From assembly GCF_018603435.1 (NCBI RefSeq), contig NZ_CP075682.1, positions 3,720,001 to 3,784,000 of the forward strand: a stretch of DNA of 64,000 nucleotides, read 5' to 3'. Shown here piece by piece: positions 56,203 through 64,000 of this stretch. The position numbers and the translations under genes were made by a program. This stretch comes from Chryseobacterium sp. ZHDP1 (GTDB taxonomy: Bacteria; Bacteroidota; Bacteroidia; Flavobacteriales; Weeksellaceae). Each line of letters starts with the position of its first letter. Position 1 is the first letter of the stretch. The notes under the pieces are model-generated. The model was not told the origin of the DNA and did not search any database. It saw only the letters and a program-made list of their open reading frames with translations.

Positions 56203-56787
56203 ATGATATTTTCACTTCAAGGCATTGTTCAGGAACTTACGCCTACCTACGCAGTAATCAACGTACAAGGAGTTGGTTACTATGTAGGTATCAGTTTAAT
56301 GACTTCACAGACCCTCACAACTAATAAAGAAACCTTTCTTTTTATTCAGCAGATTATTCGGGAAGACGCCCATTTATTATTTGGATTTAACACTCGTTCA
56401 GAAAAAGAAATGTTCAATCTGTTAATAAGCGTTAATGGAGTAGGAGCGGTTTCAGCACTTATTTTACTATCCACTTTAAGTCTTGATGAGATTGCTTCGG
56501 CAATATTATCAAAAAACAGCGCACTCATTCAGAAAGCGAAAGGAATCGGTGCAAAAACAGCTGAAAGAATTATTGTAGATCTTAAGGATAAAGTGCAGAA
56601 ATACAGCAATCCGGAAGAAAATATTTCCACGTTTGCAAATAATAAAATCAAGGAAGAATCGTTATCTGCATTAGAAGTTTTGGGCATTCCGAAGCGAATG
56701 AGTGAGAAGCTTGCAGATAAAATCATGAAGCAGGATTCTGATATTTCAGTAGAAGAGTTGGTAAAACAAATTTTAAAAAACATTTAA
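56203..56787 (+). CDS. ruvA: Holliday junction DNA helicase subunit RuvA
   Basis: 194 aa, the usual size. The N-terminal OB domain begins MIFSLQGIVQELTPTYAVINVQG with an atypical start for RuvA (usually MI), followed by paired helix-hairpin-helix segments: FNLLISVNGVGAVSALILLS (near 70-90) and AKGIGAKTAERIIVDLKDK (near 108-126). The C-terminal domain that binds RuvB includes ALEVLGIPKRMSEKLADK. It precedes sprA by 3 bases, an arrangement common in Flavobacteriia, so the two are probably cotranscribed. Confidence 0.95.
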   Translation: MIFSLQGIVQELTPTYAVINVQGVGYYVGISLMTSQTLTTNKETFLFIQQIIREDAHLLFGFNTRSEKEMFNLLISVNGVGAVSALILLSTLSLDEIASAILSKNSALIQKAKGIGAKTAERIIVDLKDKVQKYSNPEENISTFANNKIKEESLSALEVLGIPKRMSEKLADKIMKQDSDISVEELVKQILKNI

Positions 56788-56790
56788 CAT

Positions 56791-59700
56791 TTGGTGGCGA
56801 ATAATAAATATTTCAATATAATTCTGTTCCTGTCGTTTTTACTTGTGTCAACATTTACGTTTGCACAGAGGCGGGCTACAGCAAAAGTAAGCGATACCGC
56901 AATTATCAAAAAAGATTATCAGTTGGCAGATCCTACACAGTATGAAGCCTACTATGATATAAAAACAGGAATGTATTTCGTATATCCAAAGGTAGGAAAT
57001 ACGATAACCGGACAACCGACTGCGATGTCTCCTGAAGATTACAAGGAGTTTATGATGGAGGCTCAGACGAAAGCTTACTATAAAGAGAAGTCAGACCGCT
57101 ATAGTCTGATGTTCCGGAAAGATAAAAGTGATGCAGCTAGAAAAGGTTTAATTCCTTCATTGCAAATTAATAACAGGCTTTTCGAAACCATTTTCGGAAG
57201 TAATAAAATTGAAATCATTCCTACCGGATATGCTTCTTTCGATTTTGCCGGACTCTATCAGAAGATTGATAATCCATTAATCTTACCACAGAACAGAAAG
57301 AGTTTTACATTTGATATCGACCAGAGAATTCAGCTCGGATTATTGGGGAAAGTCGGGGAGAACCTTCAGCTAAAAGCCAATTACGATACCCAGAGTGGTT
57401 TTGCTTTTGAAAACAGAATGAATCTTGTCTGGCAGGCTAAAGGAAGCTGGAAAGATCTTCAGCAGAAAGGTCTGCAGGATGTAGATAAACCAAGTGCAGG
57501 GGGAGAAGATAAAATCATTAAAAGAGTAGAATTCGGTAACGTTAATATGCCGCTTTCAACCAGTCTGATCCGTGGTTCTCAATCTTTATTCGGGGTTAAA
57601 ACAGAGTTTCAGCTGGGTAAAACCTTCGGGACAGTGGTACTTTCCCAACAGCAGGGTGAAGCCAGAAATATTACGGTACAAGGCGGTGGCGTAATGAATA
57701 CATTTAAATTAAATGCAATTGATTATGAAGACAACCAGCACTATTTCTTGGGACATTATTTCCTGGATAAATATGACGGAGCTTTATTAAACTATCCTCA
57801 GATCAATTCCAAGATCAGCATTACAAGACTGGAAGTGTGGGTTTTGGATCAGGGAAACAGCAATTTACAGTACCAGAAAAGTATTGTCGGAATCAGAGAT
57901 TTAGGAGATGCTCCGGGAATTCTTCCGGATAATAACCAGCCGGGTTTCAACCTGTATTCCACAATCAACGGATTACCGGGTTTAAGAGATGCAAGTACAA
58001 CATATAATGCAATCAATGGACAGAATCTTCCGGTTGCGACAGGAACAACAGAAGTTTATCAGGATGGTGAACACTTTATCTTTAATAAAAAAGCAAGAAG
58101 ATTAAATACCAATGAATATACCTTACAGCCACAGTTAGGATACATTTCATTAAACCAGAAACTTAATGATAATCAGCTTTTGGCAGTTTCCTTCTCCTAT
58201 ACGGTGAATGGAAGCAATCAGGTATATAAAGTCGGGGAATTCTCTGAAGAAAGTACGGTTTTAATGGCAAAACTTCTGAAGCCGAATACAACGGTAAAAA
58301 CCACTTCTCCGATGTGGAATCTGATGATGAAGAACATCTATTCTTTAGATGCGGGACAGGTGAATAAGGATGGATTTATCCTGAATGTTTTATACAGAGA
58401 TCCACAATCCGGAGGTAAGGTTAATTATCTTCCGGTTGCCAATAATCCACAGGTGAGCAGTGTTCCTTTAATCAAATTATTAAACTGGGACAGACTAAAC
58501 GCCAACGGAGATTTACAGAACAACGGAAGTTCAACAGGAGACGGTGTTTTTGACTTTGTTAACGGAATTACCATAAGACCGGAAACCGGAAGAGTAATCT
58601 TCACCAAAGTTCAGCCTTTTGGTAGTTATATTCAGAATGTAATAGGAACTAACGATCCTCAGTATGTGTTCTCGGATCTTTACAGCCAGCAAAAGCAAGT
58701 GGCTACATCAAGCAATCTGGCGCAGCGTTACACCATTGAAGGTCGTTACAAAGGTGTTCAGGGACAGGGAATTTCTCTGGGAGCAGTTAATGTTCCTCAA
58801 GGTTCGGTAAAAGTTTCCGCAAACGGAGTTCAGCTTACCGAAGGGATAGACTACACCGTAGATTATATGTTGGGAACAGTTACCATCATCAATGAGCAGG
58901 TAAAACAATCCGGACAGGCAATTAATATTTCACTGGAGAACCAGTTAACATTCAATACCCAGAGAAAAAGATTTATGGGATTGAATCTGGAAAGAAGATT
59001 TAATGAAAACTTTATCTTGGGAGGAACCGTTGTAAATTACTCCGAATCGCCACTTACCCAAAAGGTAAATTATGGTCAGGAAGCCGTGAACAATACTATG
59101 GCAGGGATCAACTTGATGTACAACAATAAACTTCCGTTCCTTACAAGACTAACAGACAAGATCCCTCTTGTAAACACTGAAGCACCATCCAATTTGAATT
59201 TCAAAATGGAGGCAGCCTATTTACTTCCCGGTTTAAATAAAGGAATTAACGACCAGTCTTATATTGATGATTTTGAACAGACCACATCGAAAATTACATT
59301 AAAAGAACCTACAGCATGGAGCTTGGCTTCAAAGCCTGAAAAGAACCAGTCTGATCCGTTATTTACAGGAGCCGGAAAAAATAATGACAGAACAGAAGGT
59401 TACGGTAGAGGGTTGTTATCATGGTATAACATTGATCCTAGATTTTATGGAGTAGGAGGAAAAGCTCCCGCAGGAATCACTCCGCAGTCGGTTTCCAATC
59501 ATGCTTCAAGAAGGGTACAGTTCTCGGAAATTTTCAACAACAGAGATTTTGTGGCAGGAGAACAGACGTATACCAATACTTTTGATATTTCGTATTATCC
59601 TGCAGAAAAAGGTCCTTACAACTCGAACCCTAATACGGAAACAACAGCACAGAGATGGGCGGGAATCATGAGACCGATCAGCGTTTCCAATTTCGTAAAT

Positions 59701-62700
59701 TCAAACATCGAATATGTTGAATTCTGGATGATGGATCCTTATGCAGACGGAAATACTTTGGGTACCAATCCAAAACTTTTACTGCATTTAGGAAATGTTT
59801 CTGAAGATATACTTAAAGACGGACAGATGCAGTACGAAAATGGATTGCCAACTCCTTCGGCTCCGTCTACAACTACGGCATCAAACTGGGGAACCCAACC
59901 GAAGCAGCCACCGATTCTTTACGCTTTCTCAAGTGAAGGAGCAGACAGAAAGGCTCAGGATTTGGGATATGACGGTTTAAGTTCGGATCAGGAAGCAGCA
60001 TTGTTTGGAAATACATTTATCAATCCGGTTACCAATGTTTCCGACCCTGCAGTAGATGATTTTGTGTTTTATATGTCAGACAAGTTCACAGGAACTCAGG
60101 CGTCATCTCTGGTTCAGCGATACAAATATTTCAGAGGTCCGGAAGGAAACTCTCAAAGCAACTCTTTGGAAGTTTCTTCACAGACTCCGGATGCGGAAGA
60201 TATTAATAAAGATTACAACTTGGATCAGACGGAAAGCTATAACCAGTATGAGGTAAGCTTAACTCCTGGAAGCTTAACTTTAGGACAGAATAATATAGTA
60301 GATGTTAAAACAGTTCAGGCATCATTCCAGAACGGGCAGACTTCTCAGGTAAAATGGTATTTATTCAGAATTCCAGTATCAAAATATGTTACAACTGCCG
60401 GTAATGCAGACCCTTCTATTTTGAATAATGTAAGATTTGCAAGATTATTATTAACAGGTTTCGATCAGACTTCAACGTTAAGATTCGGAACGATGGATCT
60501 GGTGAGATCAGACTGGAGAAAATATCCTAAAAATATTGCCAATACGGGAAATTCAGGAGCTACGGATGAAGGGACACTCACTACAAATAACGATAACTTT
60601 GAGGTGGGAAGTGTAAATATTGAAGAAAATGCACTGAATCAGCCGCCTTACGTTCTGCCTCCGGGAATCGACAGACAGATTTTAAGTGGTAATGCAGGGG
60701 CACAAAGACAGAATGAAGCTTCTTTATATTTAAAAGCGACATCCCTTGCTCCGTCTGAAGCGAGAGGGGTATTTAAAAATACTTCTCTGGATATGAGAAG
60801 ATACAAGAAGCTGAAACTTTTTGTACACGCTCAGGATCCTGGTAAAAGAGTATTCGGTTTTAATAAAGAAACCAAATTCTTCATCCGTTTAGGTAGTGAT
60901 GCCACAGATAACTATTATGAATATGAATCTTCACTCTTCGTTACACCATCTACCGCTACAACACCTATGGAAATCTGGCCAATGGAAAATGATGTGGATT
61001 TAAATATTCAGGATTTTGTTGATGCTAAAATAAGAAGAGATAAAAATCATCCGACACAAATTGTACAAAGATTAAAAGATGAGGTTTTTGATCCGGGGAA
61101 TACTTTTAAAAGTCTTTACATTAAAGGTCGACCAAGTTTAGGAAACATCACGACCATTATGATAGGTATCAGAAATGGTTTTGAAAGAGGAACTTCCACA
61201 GCTGTCTCAATCGACAGGATTCTTTGGGTAAACGAAATCCGTCTTTCCGAAATAGAAAACGACGGAGGATATGCAGGAAACGCCAGCTTAAACTTCAACC
61301 TTGGAGACTTTGCAACCGTGAATACAAGTGCTTCTTATACTTCAGTAGGATTTGGAAACATCGATTCTAAACCTGCAGAAAGACATCAGTCTACTCAGTC
61401 TGCATTCAGCATCAATACAGCCGTAAATGTAGATAAGTTTTTGCCTGAAAAAAGCGGAGTTAAAATTCCTGTGAATTATTCTTACTCGCAGACTATTGAA
61501 GATCCGAAGTACAATCCTCTGGATACGGATGTTGAGTTTAAGAAAGCAGCTAACAAGGAACAGCTTAAAAAAGTAGCAAGAACCTTTACGCAGCAAAGAA
61601 GCATAGGTGTTGTGAATATGCATAAAGAAAGAATGAATCCGAACAGGAAACCTAAGTTCTACGATATCGAAAACGTATCGGTAACGGCGGTTTACAACGA
61701 CGATTATTATAGAGATATTTATACCAAGAAAAATTACAGACAATATCTCAGAGGGTATGTGGATTACAACTACACATTCAAACCTTGGGTAATCCGTCCG
61801 TTCAATAAAATGATAAGCGATACCGCGAAGTCTACGAAATATTTAAGATGGGTAAAAGAATTTAACTTTAATCCTATTCCTACAAGATTCTCTTTCAGAA
61901 CTGAAATCGACAGAAATTACAACGAATTGCAGTTCAGAAATATTGATGCGATTCTTACAGGGAATTATGGTGATGACTTTGCTGCTATTAAAAACAGAAA
62001 CTTCTATTTCGGATGGCAGTATGGTTTAGGATTTAATTTTACTAAATCTTTAAAACTGGAAATCAACTCGGCTACCAGAACATTGAATGATAATGTAGAT
62101 GTAAACTCAATGGACAACAGTTCTATCTTTGGAAATGTTTTCAGAGCAGGAAGACCGGTACTGTACAATCACAGAGTTCAGCTGAATTATAAATTACCAT
62201 TCCAGTATCTTCCTTATCTGGATTTCATCGATGCAGAATTAGGATACGGATTTACCTACAACTGGAATGCAAGATCTACCGTATTGCTGTCGAGTCCGGA
62301 TGGAAGTTTAGGTTCGGTAGGGCAGAATACCAATGTTATTCAGGCAACTGGGACGGCAGATTTTACGAAGTTCTTTGGACAGTTTAAATATTTCAAAAAT
62401 ATTTCAACGAAACTTCAGAAGCGTAAACAGGAAATAGATTCTTTAAATAATGCCTACACCCAACAGTGGGAGAAGAAAAGATATGCTTATAAAAAATATA
62501 AGTTTAAATCCAGACTTACGCCGCTTCAGAGCATGGCTTATTTATTAACATCTATGAAGCAGTTGGATATCAATTACTCTGAAAATAACGGAACCGTTCT
62601 TCCGGGGCTGCTTTCTGCTCCGAACTGGTATGGTTACGGACAGACTTTGGGAGGTCCTACCATCGGATTCCTTTTTGGTTCGCAGGCGGATATCAGAAGA

Positions 62701-63885
62701 ACGGTAATGGAAAACGGATGGGTGAGTGATTCTCAATTTATGACAGATCCTTATGTGAGGATGTCAACGCGCGAGTTAAGAGCCAATTTGCAGATAATAC
62801 CAATGAATGATCTTCGGATTGATATTAACGCATTGCATAATTACAACCGCAACTTTACCCATACAGGATTCAATTACAGAGATCCGAACACAGGAGTTGC
62901 CAATCCGAATTATACATTTGCGAATGATTTGGTAACATACTCCAATTCGGTTGTTTTACTGAAAACGGCATTCAAAGACGGAGCGGCAATTTATCAGGCA
63001 ATCAGACAGAATGCACAGGCTTTATCTCAGCAAATGCAGGGAGCTTTAGAACCGAACGGATTTAAAGACGGATACGGAATTTCAAACGCATACATTTTAA
63101 TTCCTGCGTTCCGGGCTGCAGTTGAAGGTAAAACGGTAAAAGAAATGAAAAACCCTAAAAAGGCAGGGCTTCCGATTCCAAACTGGAAGATCACTTACTC
63201 AGGATTGAGAAATATCCCGATCATTAACGGACAGTTCTCCAAGTTTGATCTTTTGCATTCTTATCAGGCAACTTATACAGCAACAGGAATTCAGTCGAGT
63301 ATAGATTACTTCAACAGTCTTAATTCTTACAATGCAACGCAGAGAGATATTAATGATGATTATATCAATCCGTTCACTTTTGCTCAGGTAGGTTACGTAG
63401 AAAACTTCTCGCCGCTGATTGGAGTAGATATGACGATGAGAAACAATATCCAGTTGGGTATTCAGTATAACAGATTAAGAACATTGTTACTGGGATTGGT
63501 CAACCATACTTTAACAGAGGATTCAAACAGCGAATATGTTGTAAGAGTAGGATATATCATCAGAAACTTCAGACTGGGAATGACGAACGTGAGAGGAAGA
63601 GGAAAAGCAAAGGGAAGCGACCTTAATATCAGAGGAGATTTTTCACTGAGAGACAGTAAAACCAGTATTACGAATATTCTGCTTGATGATTCTCAGATTA
63701 CCGGAGGACAGAGACTGATGAATATTAAAGTATCAGCAGATTATAATGTCTCTGAAAACCTTAACCTTAGAGTATTCTATGAGCAGATGACTTCTAAATA
63801 CAAAATCTCTACCGCGTTCCCGTTGTCAACGATCAGAGCAGGTATTTCTGCAACGTTTACATTCGGAAACTCAGGAGGTTTCTAA
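56791..63885 (+). CDS. sprA: T9SS outer-membrane translocon SprA
   Basis: 2364 aa outer-membrane protein that forms the giant beta-barrel channel of the type IX secretion system; needed for gliding adhesin and cargo secretion in flavobacteria. The signal peptide is FNIILFLSFLLVSTFTFAQ. The beta-barrel part is spread along the chain (NLQLKANYDTQSGFAFENRMNLVW, and the C-terminal RAGISATFTFGNSGGF). The frame has TTG 56791 then GTG 56794 as the only starts. It follows ruvA. T9SS cargo in this window (16183, 31007) should pass through it. Confidence 0.95.
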   Translation: MVANNKYFNIILFLSFLLVSTFTFAQRRATAKVSDTAIIKKDYQLADPTQYEAYYDIKTGMYFVYPKVGNTITGQPTAMSPEDYKEFMMEAQTKAYYKEKSDRYSLMFRKDKSDAARKGLIPSLQINNRLFETIFGSNKIEIIPTGYASFDFAGLYQKIDNPLILPQNRKSFTFDIDQRIQLGLLGKVGENLQLKANYDTQSGFAFENRMNLVWQAKGSWKDLQQKGLQDVDKPSAGGEDKIIKRVEFGNVNMPLSTSLIRGSQSLFGVKTEFQLGKTFGTVVLSQQQGEARNITVQGGGVMNTFKLNAIDYEDNQHYFLGHYFLDKYDGALLNYPQINSKISITRLEVWVLDQGNSNLQYQKSIVGIRDLGDAPGILPDNNQPGFNLYSTINGLPGLRDASTTYNAINGQNLPVATGTTEVYQDGEHFIFNKKARRLNTNEYTLQPQLGYISLNQKLNDNQLLAVSFSYTVNGSNQVYKVGEFSEESTVLMAKLLKPNTTVKTTSPMWNLMMKNIYSLDAGQVNKDGFILNVLYRDPQSGGKVNYLPVANNPQVSSVPLIKLLNWDRLNANGDLQNNGSSTGDGVFDFVNGITIRPETGRVIFTKVQPFGSYIQNVIGTNDPQYVFSDLYSQQKQVATSSNLAQRYTIEGRYKGVQGQGISLGAVNVPQGSVKVSANGVQLTEGIDYTVDYMLGTVTIINEQVKQSGQAINISLENQLTFNTQRKRFMGLNLERRFNENFILGGTVVNYSESPLTQKVNYGQEAVNNTMAGINLMYNNKLPFLTRLTDKIPLVNTEAPSNLNFKMEAAYLLPGLNKGINDQSYIDDFEQTTSKITLKEPTAWSLASKPEKNQSDPLFTGAGKNNDRTEGYGRGLLSWYNIDPRFYGVGGKAPAGITPQSVSNHASRRVQFSEIFNNRDFVAGEQTYTNTFDISYYPAEKGPYNSNPNTETTAQRWAGIMRPISVSNFVNSNIEYVEFWMMDPYADGNTLGTNPKLLLHLGNVSEDILKDGQMQYENGLPTPSAPSTTTASNWGTQPKQPPILYAFSSEGADRKAQDLGYDGLSSDQEAALFGNTFINPVTNVSDPAVDDFVFYMSDKFTGTQASSLVQRYKYFRGPEGNSQSNSLEVSSQTPDAEDINKDYNLDQTESYNQYEVSLTPGSLTLGQNNIVDVKTVQASFQNGQTSQVKWYLFRIPVSKYVTTAGNADPSILNNVRFARLLLTGFDQTSTLRFGTMDLVRSDWRKYPKNIANTGNSGATDEGTLTTNNDNFEVGSVNIEENALNQPPYVLPPGIDRQILSGNAGAQRQNEASLYLKATSLAPSEARGVFKNTSLDMRRYKKLKLFVHAQDPGKRVFGFNKETKFFIRLGSDATDNYYEYESSLFVTPSTATTPMEIWPMENDVDLNIQDFVDAKIRRDKNHPTQIVQRLKDEVFDPGNTFKSLYIKGRPSLGNITTIMIGIRNGFERGTSTAVSIDRILWVNEIRLSEIENDGGYAGNASLNFNLGDFATVNTSASYTSVGFGNIDSKPAERHQSTQSAFSINTAVNVDKFLPEKSGVKIPVNYSYSQTIEDPKYNPLDTDVEFKKAANKEQLKKVARTFTQQRSIGVVNMHKERMNPNRKPKFYDIENVSVTAVYNDDYYRDIYTKKNYRQYLRGYVDYNYTFKPWVIRPFNKMISDTAKSTKYLRWVKEFNFNPIPTRFSFRTEIDRNYNELQFRNIDAILTGNYGDDFAAIKNRNFYFGWQYGLGFNFTKSLKLEINSATRTLNDNVDVNSMDNSSIFGNVFRAGRPVLYNHRVQLNYKLPFQYLPYLDFIDAELGYGFTYNWNARSTVLLSSPDGSLGSVGQNTNVIQATGTADFTKFFGQFKYFKNISTKLQKRKQEIDSLNNAYTQQWEKKRYAYKKYKFKSRLTPLQSMAYLLTSMKQLDINYSENNGTVLPGLLSAPNWYGYGQTLGGPTIGFLFGSQADIRRTVMENGWVSDSQFMTDPYVRMSTRELRANLQIIPMNDLRIDINALHNYNRNFTHTGFNYRDPNTGVANPNYTFANDLVTYSNSVVLLKTAFKDGAAIYQAIRQNAQALSQQMQGALEPNGFKDGYGISNAYILIPAFRAAVEGKTVKEMKNPKKAGLPIPNWKITYSGLRNIPIINGQFSKFDLLHSYQATYTATGIQSSIDYFNSLNSYNATQRDINDDYINPFTFAQVGYVENFSPLIGVDMTMRNNIQLGIQYNRLRTLLLGLVNHTLTEDSNSEYVVRVGYIIRNFRLGMTNVRGRGKAKGSDLNIRGDFSLRDSKTSITNILLDDSQITGGQRLMNIKVSADYNVSENLNLRVFYEQMTSKYKISTAFPLSTIRAGISATFTFGNSGGF

Positions 63886-63906
63886 TTAGAACGAAAATAA
63901 ATTTAA

Positions 63907-63937
63907 ATGTCTCTCAGTTTTTGAGGGACATTTTTTA
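63907..63937 (+). terminator. Terminator after sprA
   Basis: ATGTCTCTCA (63907-63916), loop GTTTT, TGAGGGACAT (63922-63931) with one G-T pair, then a T run. Confidence 0.85.
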
Positions 63938-63946
63938 TATCCGATA

Positions 63947-63977
63947 TTTGAACCTTCTGGAATTTTGAATACATTTG
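63947..63977 (+). promoter_or_regulatory. Consensus promoter of the next gene
   Basis: TTTG at 63947-63950, 19-base spacer, TACATTTG at 63970-63977, ideal for Bacteroidota. It drives a gene whose ATG is at 63997. Confidence 0.85.
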
Positions 63978-63996
63978 TACAAATAAAAAATTAAAA

Positions 63997-64000
63997 ATGA
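63997..64000 (+). CDS. Start codon of the next gene (only ATGA in the window)
   Basis: ATG at 63997-63999 lies 19 bases after the TACATTTG box. In many Flavobacteriia gcvH follows sprA, so a glycine cleavage H protein is possible, but only four bases are visible. Confidence 0.4.

Overview
This window comes from an AT-rich member of the Bacteroidota, most likely a Chryseobacterium or close relative (Flavobacteriia, Weeksellaceae). The evidence is the giant type IX secretion translocon SprA downstream of ruvA, T9SS-type C-terminal sorting domains, promoters of the Bacteroidota form TTTG-N18-23-TAnnTTTG, few purine-rich ribosome sites, and several flavobacterial families (DUF4173, DUF1361, DUF3810, DUF4241, SMUG2). 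The genus is inferred from the protein sequences; no 16S gene is present.

Region 1 (1-14,030) is a phenylacetate catabolism cluster: paaE (cut by the window edge), paaA, paaB, paaC, paaD, paaG, paaH, paaI, a 3-oxoadipyl-CoA-type thiolase, paaY and paaZ. Together these activate phenylacetyl-CoA by epoxidation, isomerise and open the ring, and shorten the product by beta-oxidation. The intergenic spaces are crowded with repeats: 33-bp palindromes beside a REP-type tyrosine transposase (RAYT), AT-rich inverted repeats (one pair encloses a four-helix-bundle S23-type gene), and two more dispersed repeat families. PaaZ carries an extra C-terminal DinB/DUF1569-like domain.

Region 2 (14,100-18,580) holds a lone Cys-rich double-glycine-leader-type peptide gene, DUF4241 and SMUG2 genes, a T9SS cargo and two tandem tail-collar (MdpB-like) genes. 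Region 3 (18,580-34,700) is mostly ordinary housekeeping and membrane genes, including a winged-helix regulator with two matching palindromes, a metallophosphoesterase, a Coq4-like protein, FKBP, Dtd, GreA, HIT, ClpX, T9SS cargo, a TlpA-like protein and tRNA-Met.

Region 4 (34,800-48,000) is the most notable part: a peptide natural-product locus on the minus strand. Its upstream half is a grasp-with-spasm type RiPP system: precursor, secreted TPR-like protein, ATP-grasp ligase, small protein, SPASM protein, a frameshifted Cys-rich peptide ORF and two TlpA-like lipoproteins, tightly coupled and very AT-rich. Its downstream half encodes five Cys-rich peptides with a shared MKNxKKL leader, a C39-peptidase ABC exporter, a HlyD adaptor and an unusual fusion of an inactive C39-like domain, VKOR and a DsbA-like domain. 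All intact leader peptides have an even number of cysteines, so an export-plus-disulfide pathway is the natural reading. A 29-32 base motif lies 21-30 bases before the start codon of the first gene in both peptide operons, the remote peptide gene at 14,186 and the tail-collar pair at 18,162. This suggests one dispersed regulon. A divergent XRE regulator with phased TTGC repeats borders the locus.

Region 5 (48,000-64,000) holds a candidate small RNA, DUF3810, a sugar MFS transporter, an acyltransferase, GtrA, an N-acetylglucosamine-kinase-like gene, a malic enzyme, ruvA, sprA and the promoter and start codon of the next gene.
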